Of a stretch of 64,000 nt of DNA, positions 36,461 to 47,862 are shown piece by piece (positions within the stretch are counted from its first letter, which is position 1; each line of letters begins with the position of its first letter). The translations under genes and the position numbers were made by a program. This DNA comes from Ancylobacter dichloromethanicus (lineage in GTDB: Bacteria > Pseudomonadota > Alphaproteobacteria > Rhizobiales > Xanthobacteraceae): positions 1-64,000 of the forward strand of contig NZ_JAHBGC010000016.1 of the NCBI RefSeq assembly GCF_018390645.1, written 5' to 3'. The notes beneath the pieces are model-generated. The model was not told the DNA's origin. It did not search any database and worked only from the letters and a program-made list of their open reading frames with translations.

Positions 36461-36525
36461 GTCAATATGCAATCAATACTTCATTGTATTGACATTGAAT
36501 GCTTCACTGCCTAGCTATTGAATGC
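36461..36525. promoter_or_regulatory. AT-rich block of short inverted and direct repeats before the DUF983 gene
   Basis: CAATAC (36474-36479) and GTATTG (36486-36491) form an inverted repeat around TTCATT; GTCAATA (36461-36467) and TATTGAC (36487-36493) form a second, overlapping one; ATTGAATGC occurs twice (36494-36502 and 36517-36525), 23 bases apart. The block is far poorer in GC than its surroundings and lies 46 bases before the start at 36572, so it probably holds promoter and operator sites. Confidence 0.5.
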
Positions 36526-36571
36526 AGCGTGCCGAGGCGAAGAGGCGTCGGCACGTGCAGGAGAGACCTTC

Positions 36572-37012
36572 ATGTCCGTCCGTCTGCCTTCCGTGCCGGT
36601 CGCCGACCGGGCCTATCCGACACTCTCGCCCTTCAAATGCGGCATGCGCGCCTGCTGTCCGCGCTGCGGGCAGGGCAAGCTGTTCGACGGGTTCCTGAAA
36701 CTGGCGCCGCGCTGCGAGGTCTGCGGCCTCGATTATTCCTTCGCCGACCCGGCGGATGGCCCCGCCTTCTTCGTCATCTGCTTCGTCTGCGTGCCGGCAG
36801 TGATCTTCGGCCTGTGGCTGGAAGTGGCGTTCCAGGTTCCCTATTGGGTGCATCTGGTGACGACATTGCCGGTGCTGCTCGTCACCTGCATCCCGCCGCT
36901 GCGCCCGCTCAAGGGCTGGCTGGTGGCGAGTCAGTATTACCACAGGGCGGAGGAGGGGCGCCTCGTCACCGCCGCCGACGTACCGGACGCCGCCTCAGCC
37001 GCCCGCGAGTGA
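36572..37012 (+). CDS. DUF983 family zinc-ribbon membrane protein
   Basis: 146 residues from ATG 36572 with AGGAGA upstream. A zinc ribbon (CCPRCGQGKLF ... RCEVCGLDYS, about 30-60) is followed by two transmembrane helices (FFVICFVCVPAVIFGLWLEV and LVTTLPVLLVTCIPPL) and KGWLVASQYYHRA, the pattern of the DUF983 family found widely in alphaproteobacteria and in some species near cytochrome oxidase genes. Function unknown. Its last 18 bases overlap the end of the convergent ChbG/HpnK-like gene. Confidence 0.88.
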   Translation: MSVRLPSVPVADRAYPTLSPFKCGMRACCPRCGQGKLFDGFLKLAPRCEVCGLDYSFADPADGPAFFVICFVCVPAVIFGLWLEVAFQVPYWVHLVTTLPVLLVTCIPPLRPLKGWLVASQYYHRAEEGRLVTAADVPDAASAARE

Positions 37013-37909
37013 GGGGCCGGCCGGCGCCGCCCCGGTCTCGCGGAAGCGCGCCGGGCGCACCCCGGCGGCCTCGAGGTCCTCGCCGCAGGCGCCGGAGCGC
37101 AGATAGGCGAGTTCCCGCTCGCGCGGCGCCAGCAGCGGGTCGAGCCGGCGCAGTTCCTCGTCGACCATGCCGGGATGGCAGTGCACCAGCACCCGCGTCC
37201 CCGGCCCCCGAAGGCTCGCCCGGAACACGTCGCGATAGGGCGGATCGGGCGTGAAGCCGTAGAGCCCGCGAAAACTGTCATTGCTGGCGATGCCCGCGCG
37301 CGCGGCGCGCGGCGCGCTGCCGGCGGCGAGCGTGCCCACGACCAGCGCCTTGCGCAAGCCGAGGCCGCGTCGCCGGGCCCAGGCGAGGGGCTCGGTGCAG
37401 TTGCGCAGCCAGGGCAGCCGCCCGCCATAGCGCGCCACCATTTCCTCGATCACGACCGCGCGGATGCCCGGCAGCGCGTGGGCGTGCTGGTGGCCGTCGA
37501 TGAAGTCCGGTGGTGCGCCCCATGCGTCCTCGAAGGCATCGAGCTGAGCGCGCAGTTCGTCCCGCAATGCCGCGCGCGGCAGCGCCCCGGCCAGCGCGCG
37601 CAGGATGAGCGGCCCGATCTCCGGCAGCCGCCCCTCATGCGCCAGCCCGCGCGCGGGGGAGAGTGCGCGCTGGCCGGTGAGGGTGAAATGCAGGCCGATA
37701 TCGGCGGGATAGGCGGCGACGAGCGCCCGGAGCCCGTCCGCCCGCCGCTTCCAGCCCGGCAGCCCGGTCATGGCGCCGGTGGCCGAGAGCCGGCCGCGTT
37801 CGATCAGTTCCTCTATGGCCGCGCTCACGCCGTCGCTCAGGCCGTAATCGTCGGCGCAGATTACTATGGGTTTCAGGGTGTTTCCTTTCGGTGTCCGGCG
37901 GACAAACAA
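36995..37909 (-). CDS. ChbG/HpnK-family (YdjC-like) carbohydrate deacetylase
   Basis: Up to 304 residues. PIVICADDYGLSDGVSAAIEELI carries the metal-binding Asp pair, and IGLHFTLTGQRAL, FIDGHQHAHALPGIR and VLVHCHPGMVDE carry the His ligands of the family, which removes acetyl groups from N-acetylated sugars (chitooligosaccharides in ChbG, hopanoid-linked glucosamine in HpnK). The start is odd: the only standard start is a TTG at 37909 without a good site, giving 11 extra residues, whereas a CTG at 37876 lies 6 bases after AAAGGA and would give the family-typical beginning KPIVICADDYG. It is divergent from the GtrB-like gene and could act on the same glycan. Confidence 0.88.
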   Translation of the reverse strand: MFVRRTPKGNTLKPIVICADDYGLSDGVSAAIEELIERGRLSATGAMTGLPGWKRRADGLRALVAAYPADIGLHFTLTGQRALSPARGLAHEGRLPEIGPLILRALAGALPRAALRDELRAQLDAFEDAWGAPPDFIDGHQHAHALPGIRAVVIEEMVARYGGRLPWLRNCTEPLAWARRRGLGLRKALVVGTLAAGSAPRAARAGIASNDSFRGLYGFTPDPPYRDVFRASLRGPGTRVLVHCHPGMVDEELRRLDPLLAPRERELAYLRSGACGEDLEAAGVRPARFRETGAAPAGPSLAGG

Positions 37910-37989
37910 AGATCACAATCGACTCATACGTCAATGCAAGTTTCACGAAAGTCAGCCGTGCCTTTAATAAAGGGAAGGTCGCCTTACCT

Positions 37990-38008
37990 GACGGAAAACG
38001 TTTCCGTC
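37990..38008. promoter_or_regulatory. 8-base-arm palindrome before the gtrB-like gene
   Basis: GACGGAAA-ACG-TTTCCGTC, two perfect 8-base inverted arms around three bases, 36 bases upstream of the gtrB start and in the region shared with the divergent deacetylase gene. It may be an operator for both. A small RNA hairpin is the alternative. Confidence 0.45.
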
Positions 38009-38044
38009 GCCAAGGCGAGAGGCAAGTAAATCTAGATTAAAGAC

Positions 38045-39085
38045 ATGAGCAAAGCTTCCCCAAGGTCGCCCGGCCTGATCTCGATCGTGGTGCCGGTATA
38101 CAATGAGGCGCGCTGCCTGGCGGCGCTGCACGCCCGGCTCTGCGCCGTGCTCGATGCCTATCCCGAACTGCGCCGGGAATTCGTCTTTGTCGACGACGGC
38201 AGCCGCGACGACAGCTTCGCTCTGCTGGCCGCGCTCGGTGCCGGCGATCCCGCGATCAAGGCGCTGCGCTTCGCGCGCAATTTCGGCAAGGAATCGGCGA
38301 TGGCCGCCGGCCTGCGCGCGGCGGTGGGCGACATCGTGGTGCTGATGGATTCCGACCTTCAGCACCCGCCGGAGGTCATCCCGGAGATGATCGAGCGCTG
38401 GCGCGACGGCGCCCAGATGGTCACCGCCGTGCGTCGTTCGCGCAGTACCGATCCGCTCGGCCGGCGGCTGCTCTCGCGCGGCTTCTATCATTTCTTCCAC
38501 GCGCTGTGCGAGGTCGAGATCCCGGAGGGAGCGGGCGACTACCGCCTGTTCGACCGCCGCGTCGTCGACGCCATCAACGCCCTGCCCGAGCGCAACCGCT
38601 TCATGAAGGGCATCACCAGCTGGGTCGGCTTCCGGCAGGAGGAGATCGAGTTCGAGGTCGCCGAGCGCGCCGGCGGCACCAGTTCGTTCAACACGCTGCG
38701 CCTGCTGCGCTACGCCATCGACGGCCTGTCCTCCTTCTCCATGGTGCCGCTGCGGGTCTGGTCGCTGGTCGGGGTGGCGCTCGCCGGCCTGTCGGGCCTC
38801 TATGGCCTCTATCTGCTCGGCGAGGCGCTGGTGTTCGGCGTGCGCACGCCGGGCTTCCCCACCATCATGGTGAGCATGCTGTTCGTCTCCGGCGTGCAGC
38901 TCATCAGCCTCGGCGTCATCGGCGAATATGTCGGGCGCATCTTCACCGAGGTGAAGCGCCGGCCGCTCTACCTCGTCGCCGACGAGATCGGCTTCGGGGT
39001 ATCGGCCGCGCGGCCGGCCGGCTCGTCCGCCCCCGCCGAGATGCGGCAGGCCCCCGCCCTCGTGCCGGATGGTTTCGCCTCGTGA
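38045..39085 (+). CDS. GtrB-like polyprenyl-phosphate glycosyltransferase (GT2)
   Basis: 346 residues. A GT-A domain (ISIVVPVYNEARCLAALHARL, FVDDGSRDDSF, acidic DSD in VLMDSDLQHPPEVIPEMIERW) is followed by two transmembrane helices (about 235-260 and 270-295) and a short tail, the layout of GtrB/DPM1-type enzymes. These move a sugar from a nucleotide donor onto undecaprenyl phosphate on the cytoplasmic face. The stop overlaps the GTG of the next gene (GTGA), and a GtrA-like flippase follows, so the three form one operon for lipid-linked sugar transfer. Confidence 0.92.
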   Translation: MSKASPRSPGLISIVVPVYNEARCLAALHARLCAVLDAYPELRREFVFVDDGSRDDSFALLAALGAGDPAIKALRFARNFGKESAMAAGLRAAVGDIVVLMDSDLQHPPEVIPEMIERWRDGAQMVTAVRRSRSTDPLGRRLLSRGFYHFFHALCEVEIPEGAGDYRLFDRRVVDAINALPERNRFMKGITSWVGFRQEEIEFEVAERAGGTSSFNTLRLLRYAIDGLSSFSMVPLRVWSLVGVALAGLSGLYGLYLLGEALVFGVRTPGFPTIMVSMLFVSGVQLISLGVIGEYVGRIFTEVKRRPLYLVADEIGFGVSAARPAGSSAPAEMRQAPALVPDGFAS

Positions 39086-40851
39086 GCCTCGACACTTCCG
39101 CCGTTCCCGCCGCCGCTCCCGGTCGCCCCGCGCTGCGGCGCGGGCAGGCGATCTCGCCGACGCGCCTCGCCAGCCTCGCCGTGTTCGCGGCGGTGGCGGC
39201 GTGGATCGTGCTGACCTTCCGCGATTATGGCATCAGCAATGACGAGCCGGTGCAGCACACCTATGGCCAGCTGCTGCTGGCCTGGTATGCGAGCGGATTC
39301 ACCGACGAGCGCGCCTTCCACTACATCAACCTCTATCTCTATGGCGGCCTGTTCGACCTGATCGCGGCCGGCCTCGAGCCCTATGTGCCGCTGCCGCTCT
39401 ACGAGTGGCGCCACCTCCTCTCCGCCGGCTTCGGCCTGGTCGGGCTGGTCGGCACCTGGCGGCTGGCGCGGCTTCTCGGCGGTGAGAAGGCGGGCCTCGT
39501 CGCGGTGCTGCTGCTGGCCTTCACCGGTATGTATGGCGGGGCGATGTTCACCCACACCAAGGACGTGCCCTTTGCCGCCGCCATGGTGTGGAGCCTCTGT
39601 TTCATCACCGCCCTGGCGGTGGAACTGCCAGCGCTGCCGCGCTGGCGCACCGTGCTCGGGCTCGGTCTTTCGGTCGGCTGCGCGCTCGGGCTGCGGGTCG
39701 GCGGGGTGTTCGCGGTGTTCTATCTCGCGCTCATCCTTGCGGCGGGGACGCTGGTGTTCCGCGACCTGCGCCTGCCGCTGCGGGTTCTGCCGCGGCTCGT
39801 CGTCTCCGGCCTGGTGGCGCTCGCGCTGATGGCGGCGACCTGGCCATGGTCGGTGCTGCCGCCGACCAATCTGTTCAAGGCGATGGGCGCCTTCAGCAAT
39901 TTCAGCTTCGACCTCAAGACCCTGTTCAACGGTCGCTTGCTGCCGATCGACCAGGTGCCGCCCGGCTACATGCCGGAATATCTGCTCATCAAGCTGCCGG
40001 AAGTGACGCTGCTCGGCCTTCTCGCCGCGCTGGCGATGACGGTTCTGGCGGCGGCGCGGCTCGTGCGCGGACGACGGTTGGCGATGGCGGTCCTCGCCCA
40101 TCCGCGACGGATGCTGGCCTTTCTGCCGCTGGCGCTGGCGATCCTGGTGCCGGTCGTCTTCGCCGTGCTGGACGACCCGCCGCTCTATAACGGCATCCGG
40201 CATTTTCTGTTCGTCCTGCCGCCGGTCACGGTGCTGGCGGCGCTCGGGCTCGTCGGCGGGTGGCGCGGGCTGTGGCGGCACTCGCGCGTCGCCGGGGCGG
40301 TCTTCGCGCTGGCCGCGCTCGAGCTGTTCCTGTTCAACGCCTCGGTGCTGTGGCGCCTGCACCCTTACGAATATGTCGCCTATAACCAGCTGGTCGGCGG
40401 CACCGCCGGGGCGTGGGGGCGCTTCGAGGGCGATTACTGGTCGTCGAGCCTGCGCGAGGCATCGCTGGCGCTGCGCCACGGGGTGGCGCGGGAGAGGGCG
40501 CCGGAGCACCCCTACAAGGTCTCGGTCTGCGCCGAGGACGTGCAGGCGCTGACCTATCTCGGCCCGAACTTCCAGGCGGTCGAGGACTGGGACGGTGCCG
40601 ATTTCGTGCTGTCCGCCAGCAATGTCGGCTGCGACGGGATACCGGGCCTGCCCTATGCGACGGTGAGCCGGATGGGCCTCGCCTTCGCCTCGGTGATGGA
40701 CCAGCGCCTGCGCCACCCGCCGGTGGAGGTGCCGCTGCCGGACAAGGACCGGGGCATGGACAAGGGGATGGATCCCGACGCCCCGGCGGTTTCGCTGAAG
40801 GAGGCCGGGCCGCAGGAAACCGGGCCGCAGGTCGCCAAGGCCCGGCCGTGA
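39082..40851 (+). CDS. multi-pass membrane glycosyltransferase (GT-C, ArnT/PMT-like)
   Basis: 589 residues from the GTG that overlaps the gtrB stop. About 10-12 transmembrane helices; the first periplasmic loop has the acidic motif SNDEPVQH shortly after the first helix, as in GT-C enzymes using polyprenyl-phosphate sugars, and FTHTKDVPFAAAMVW lies in a later loop. A soluble C-terminal part (about 440-560) ends in a Lys/Pro/Asp/Gly-rich tail. It would transfer the flipped sugar onto a periplasmic acceptor such as a surface polysaccharide, lipid or protein. The donor and acceptor are unknown. Confidence 0.85.
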   Translation: MSLDTSAVPAAAPGRPALRRGQAISPTRLASLAVFAAVAAWIVLTFRDYGISNDEPVQHTYGQLLLAWYASGFTDERAFHYINLYLYGGLFDLIAAGLEPYVPLPLYEWRHLLSAGFGLVGLVGTWRLARLLGGEKAGLVAVLLLAFTGMYGGAMFTHTKDVPFAAAMVWSLCFITALAVELPALPRWRTVLGLGLSVGCALGLRVGGVFAVFYLALILAAGTLVFRDLRLPLRVLPRLVVSGLVALALMAATWPWSVLPPTNLFKAMGAFSNFSFDLKTLFNGRLLPIDQVPPGYMPEYLLIKLPEVTLLGLLAALAMTVLAAARLVRGRRLAMAVLAHPRRMLAFLPLALAILVPVVFAVLDDPPLYNGIRHFLFVLPPVTVLAALGLVGGWRGLWRHSRVAGAVFALAALELFLFNASVLWRLHPYEYVAYNQLVGGTAGAWGRFEGDYWSSSLREASLALRHGVARERAPEHPYKVSVCAEDVQALTYLGPNFQAVEDWDGADFVLSASNVGCDGIPGLPYATVSRMGLAFASVMDQRLRHPPVEVPLPDKDRGMDKGMDPDAPAVSLKEAGPQETGPQVAKARP

Positions 40852-40862
40852 GGGGCCCGCGC

Positions 40863-41315
40863 ATGAATGCTGCGTCGTCGAGGCGGGGAGAAAAAGCGGC
40901 GGCGCTGCTGGCGCGGGCGCGCCACATCCTGCTCTTCGCCGCCCTCGGCGCCGTCGGCACGCTGGCGCATTATGCCGTGCTGGTCGGGCTGGTGCAGGGC
41001 GGCCTCGCCGGGCCGGTGGCGGGGTCGAGCGCCGGCTTCCTGGTCGGCGGGATGGTCAATTACCAGCTCGGCCGGCGCCTGGTCTTCCGCTCCTCGAAGC
41101 CGCACCGCGCGGCGCTGGCGAAATTCTTCACCGTCGCCGGCATCGGGCTGGGATTGAACGCGCTCTTGATGGCGCTGCTCACCGGTCCTCTTGCCGCGCC
41201 CTATCTGCCGGCGCAGGTCCTCGTCACCGGCCTGCTGGTGCTCTGGCATTACGCCGGCAACGCGCTGTGGACGTTTCGCGCGGCGCGGCAGGCCGGCGCC
41301 CCGGTGGAGGGCTGA
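40863..41315 (+). CDS. GtrA-like family membrane protein (putative lipid-linked sugar flippase)
   Basis: 150 residues with four transmembrane helices (ILLFAALGAVGTLAHYAVLVGLV, SSAGFLVGGMVNYQLGRRLVF, FFTVAGIGLGLNALLMALL, VTGLLVLWHYAGNALWTFR). The NYQLGRRLVF segment at the end of the second helix is the family hallmark (NF/Y..xRxxVF). GtrA proteins are thought to flip undecaprenyl-phosphate sugars to the periplasm. It is 11 bases after the GT-C gene and completes a GtrB/transferase/GtrA set. Confidence 0.9.
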   Translation: MNAASSRRGEKAAALLARARHILLFAALGAVGTLAHYAVLVGLVQGGLAGPVAGSSAGFLVGGMVNYQLGRRLVFRSSKPHRAALAKFFTVAGIGLGLNALLMALLTGPLAAPYLPAQVLVTGLLVLWHYAGNALWTFRAARQAGAPVEG

Positions 41316-41364
41316 TCCCACAGAGACGACTTGACTCTCGGCGCGGATGGAGTCGTTTTAGGGG

Positions 41365-41379
41365 GAACAAAGCATGAAC
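41365..41379 (-). promoter_or_regulatory. LexA (SOS) box of the imuA-imuB-dnaE2 operon
   Basis: GAACAAAGCATGAAC on the plus strand is GTTC-N7-GTTC on the minus strand, the direct-repeat LexA box of Alphaproteobacteria with all eight defined bases kept. It lies 17-31 bases before the imuA start, just after a possible -35 TTGACT (41332-41337), so bound LexA would block transcription start. Confidence 0.85.
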
Positions 41380-41395
41380 AATATCGAGCGCTGCG

Positions 41396-42241
41396 ATGGA
41401 CCCGATCCGCGATGTGGCGGCGCTGAGGCAGATGCTCGCCGGGCTGGAGGCGGCACGTCTGCCCGGCGTCGAGCCGTCCTTCTCCCTTGGTGCCGCCGGG
41501 CCGGCGGCGGGCGGGGTGTGCCTTGCCCGCGGCGCCCTGCACGAGGTGCAGGCAGCCTGTAGCGCCGACCTGCCGGCGGCCGCCGGCTTCGCGCTGGCGC
41601 TGGCGCTGCGCGCGCTGCAAACCGCCGACGCGGGGGAGAGGCGGCCGCTGCTGTGGGTGCGCCAGGACCTTGCCGAGGCCGAGTTCGGGCGGCTCGACGC
41701 GCCCGGCATCGCCGCGCTCGGGCTTGATCCCGCGCGCCTCCTGGTGGTGCGGGCGCGCGACGGGGCGGAGGTGCTGCGCGCGGCGGGTGACGCGGTGCGC
41801 TGCGCCGGGCTCGGCGCCCTGCTCATCGAGACCTGGGGCACGCCGAAGGCGCTCGACCTCACCGCCACGCGGCGCCTCGCCCTGCGGGCGGCGTCCTCCG
41901 GGGTGACGAGCTTCCTGCTGCACATGGCCGCGCAGGCCGCCCCAACAGCGGTGGCGACGCGCTGGCGGGTGGCACCCGCTGCCTCGGCCCCGCTGGAAGG
42001 CGACGCGCCGGGCGCGCCTTCCTTCCACGCCACCCTGCTGCGCCATCGCGGCGGCGCGGGCGGTGTGCGGCCGGTGGAGGGCGGCGACTGGAAACTGGAG
42101 TGGGACCATGAGGCCTGTACCTTCCGCGACCTCGACCCGCTACCTCGCGCTGTGGTTCCCGTTCCTGCCGGCCGACCGGATGGAGCGGGTGCGCAGGAGG
42201 CGCGGCGGGGCGAGGTCGTCGCGCTGCGCCGTGCCGGCTGA
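41396..42241 (+). CDS. imuA: ImuA, SOS mutasome accessory protein
   Basis: 281 residues. LRQMLAGLEAARLPGVEPSFSLG, CLARGALHEVQA, LLWVRQDLAEAEFGRL and GLGALLIETWG match ImuA proteins (RecA/SulA-like fold without proven ATPase). ImuA works with ImuB and DnaE2 in error-prone translesion synthesis after DNA damage. The next gene begins inside this one (134-base overlap), which couples their translation. The ribosome site is weak. A LexA box lies directly upstream. Confidence 0.9.
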   Translation: MDPIRDVAALRQMLAGLEAARLPGVEPSFSLGAAGPAAGGVCLARGALHEVQAACSADLPAAAGFALALALRALQTADAGERRPLLWVRQDLAEAEFGRLDAPGIAALGLDPARLLVVRARDGAEVLRAAGDAVRCAGLGALLIETWGTPKALDLTATRRLALRAASSGVTSFLLHMAAQAAPTAVATRWRVAPAASAPLEGDAPGAPSFHATLLRHRGGAGGVRPVEGGDWKLEWDHEACTFRDLDPLPRAVVPVPAGRPDGAGAQEARRGEVVALRRAG

Positions 42242-43757
42242 CGGTGGGCCGGGGAGGCGGGGCGAGGGCGATCGGCAGATCGGCGACCCCTTTGCCCCCG
42301 CGCCGCTGGTCTTCGTCGAGAAGGTGCGGGGCGCCCTGCGCCTCGCCGCGCTCGACCGCGCCGCGCATCGCGCAGGGCTCGCCCCCGGCCTGACGCTGGC
42401 GGATGCGCGCGCCCGCCTGCCCGGCCTCGCCGTGCTCGACCACGACCCCGCCGCCGACGCCGCCTTTCTGGGGGAGGTGGCGGATGATTGCGACCGCTGG
42501 ACGCCGCTGGTGGCGCTGGACGCGCCGGAGGGGGCGCCGGACGGGCTGATCCTCGACATCACCGGCTGCGCGCATCTGTTCGGCGGCGAGGCGGCGCTGC
42601 GCGCGCGGCTTCTCGCCCATCTCGAACGCCACGGCCTCGGCGCGCTCGCGGTCATCGCCGGCACGCCGGACGCGGCGCGGGCGCTGGCCCGCTCGGGGCG
42701 GGGCGGGGTGGTGCCGCCGGGCGGGGAGGCGGCTGCCGTCGCCGGCCTGCCGGTCGCCCGGCTCGGGGTGAGCGCGGAGACGGTGACCGGGCTTTCGCGC
42801 GCCGGGCTCAAGACCATAGGCGATCTCGCCGCCCGCCCCGCCACGCCGCTCGCCGCCCGTTTCGGCGTGGAGTTGCTGGTGCGGCTCGACCGCACGCTGG
42901 GGCGCGAGGATGTGCGCCTCGTGCCGCGCCGCCCGCTGCCGGCCTGCATCGCCGAGCGGCGCTTCGCCGAGCCGATCGCCCGCACCGCCGACATCGAGGC
43001 GACGCTCGCTTTGCTGGTCGACGATCTCGCTTTGATGCTGGAGGCGCGCGGCGAGGGCGGGCGGGCCTTCGAGGCCTGCTTCTTCCGCACCGATGGCGCG
43101 GTGCGGCGGCTGAGGGTAGAGACCGCGCGGCCGCTGCGCGACGGCGTGGCACTGGCCCGGCTCTGGCGCGAGCGGATCGAGACGCTTGCCGACCCGCTCG
43201 ACCCCGGCTTCGGCTTCGACCTGGTACGGCTCGGCGTATTGCGGTCCGAGCCGCTCACCCCGGCGCAGGTGAGCCTCGACGGCCGCGCGGTGGAGGAGGA
43301 GGAAGTCGCGGCGCTGGTCGACCGGCTCGCCGTGCGGCTGGGGCGCGAGCGGGTGCTGCGTTTCCTCCAGCGCGACACCCACGATCCCGACCGCGCCAGC
43401 GCGCTGGTGCCGGCGGGCGCCGCAGTCCCTTCGGCCGCGCCGGCCGGCTCGGCGGCCGAGGCGCTGGCGCGCCCGCTCACCCTGTTCGATCCGCCCCAGC
43501 CGGTGGAGGCGCTGGCCGAGGTGCCGGACGGCCCGCCGCTGCGCTTCCGCTGGCGGCGCGTGGTGCACGAGGTCGCCCGCGCCGAGGGCCCCGAGCGCCT
43601 CGCCCCGGAATGGTGGCGCCGGCCGGAGGAAACGCCGACGCGCGACTATTACCGGGTGGAGAATCGCGAGGGCCGGCGCTTCTGGCTGTTCCGCGCCGGT
43701 CTTTATGAGCGCGAGCCCGGTGCGCCGCGCTGGTTCCTGCACGGCCTGTTTCCGTGA
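42108..43757 (+). CDS. imuB: ImuB, Y-family polymerase-like mutasome protein
   Basis: 549 residues from ATG 42108 (GGAG site). It begins RYLALWFPFLPADRM, the ImuB form of the Y-family start, in which the catalytic acidic residues of DinB are not kept, so it is a scaffold, not a polymerase. DITGCAHLFGGEAALRARL and a helix-hairpin-helix region (LSRAGLKTIGDLAARP) follow, then the little-finger domain. PLTLF at 456-460 matches the beta-clamp-binding motif found at this point in ImuB, which docks the complex on the sliding clamp. It overlaps both imuA and, by a few bases up to its stop, the region just before dnaE2. Confidence 0.93.
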   Translation: MRPVPSATSTRYLALWFPFLPADRMERVRRRRGGARSSRCAVPADGGPGRRGEGDRQIGDPFAPAPLVFVEKVRGALRLAALDRAAHRAGLAPGLTLADARARLPGLAVLDHDPAADAAFLGEVADDCDRWTPLVALDAPEGAPDGLILDITGCAHLFGGEAALRARLLAHLERHGLGALAVIAGTPDAARALARSGRGGVVPPGGEAAAVAGLPVARLGVSAETVTGLSRAGLKTIGDLAARPATPLAARFGVELLVRLDRTLGREDVRLVPRRPLPACIAERRFAEPIARTADIEATLALLVDDLALMLEARGEGGRAFEACFFRTDGAVRRLRVETARPLRDGVALARLWRERIETLADPLDPGFGFDLVRLGVLRSEPLTPAQVSLDGRAVEEEEVAALVDRLAVRLGRERVLRFLQRDTHDPDRASALVPAGAAVPSAAPAGSAAEALARPLTLFDPPQPVEALAEVPDGPPLRFRWRRVVHEVARAEGPERLAPEWWRRPEETPTRDYYRVENREGRRFWLFRAGLYEREPGAPRWFLHGLFP

Positions 43758-43764
43758 GGCGATG

Positions 43765-47145
<3,381 letters not shown>

Positions 47146-47320
47146 CGCCTTTTCGCGCGGGCGGAGTCCGCCGTGCGCCGACGAACGGCATCAAGGCAAT
47201 AAAGGGGATCGTCGGCGGGAGGGGTGGATCGACGGCGATGCAGGCCGCCGACGGCCTGTCGCCCGCGGCCCGTTCGATGCTAGACCGGCCCGAGATGCAG
47301 GAACGAGGAGGAGGCACCCC

Positions 47321-47596
47321 ATGGCGCAGCGTTTCGACGACTGGGAGAAGGACGACAAGGGCAATCTGAAGGTGTGGCCGATGCTCGCCTTCACCACCGC
47401 CCTGTTTGGCACCGAGAAGGTGGGGCTGCGCCTTGAGATCGGCGCCCAGCAGCCAAAGCCGGGCGAGCCGGTGCCGGCGCTCCAGCTGGTGCTCGACCCC
47501 GCCCAGGTGCGCCAGCTCGCCGAAGCGCTGGCGGAGGCCGAGGCGCGCCTGGTCGATGCCCGCTTCTCGACGCTCGGCCGTCCCGGCAACGCCTGA
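47321..47596 (+). CDS. small hypothetical protein
   Basis: 91 residues with a strong GAGGAGGAGG site 8 bases before the ATG. The sequence FDDWEKDDKGNLKVWPMLAFTT, then VGLRLEIG and LQLVLDPAQVRQLAEALAEAEARL, suggests two or three strands and a C-terminal helix. No membrane segment or signal peptide. I do not recognise a family. The SD strength and codon use support a real gene. It stands alone after dnaE2. Confidence 0.7.
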   Translation: MAQRFDDWEKDDKGNLKVWPMLAFTTALFGTEKVGLRLEIGAQQPKPGEPVPALQLVLDPAQVRQLAEALAEAEARLVDARFSTLGRPGNA

Positions 47597-47598
47597 GG

Positions 47599-47860
47599 GG
47601 CATCCTTCGAGGCGCGCTACGCGCGCATCTCAGGATGACGGCGTTTCCCGTTCGGGGTTGCCCCACCGCCGCCCGTACGCAAAAGCCCGTCATGTCGAGG
47701 GGCCGGCCGCAGGCAATAGCCCGTCATGCTGAGGTGCCGGCCGCAGGCCGGCCTCGAAGCACGTCGCGACCCGGCCGCCCTTTCTCCGGCCTCTCATGAG
47801 GCCGATCCCGGCTCGGTCCGGCGAACCGTCGGGGATGACGGGCGTTCCTGCGAAACGTCC
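47599..47860. repeat. intergenic repeat cluster of the GTCATGCTGAGG type
   Basis: A gene-free stretch. CATCCT (47601-47606) and AGGATG (47632-47637) close a hairpin around an inner GCGCGC pair. A unit reading roughly AGCCCGTCATG, then GAGG and GGCCGGCCGCAGGC, occurs at 47684-47714 and again at 47718-47748, followed by the mirrored GGCCGGCCTCGAAGCA. Such palindromic units are common between genes in Rhizobiales genomes. No protein gene is visible here. Confidence 0.6.
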
Positions 47861-47862
47861 CG

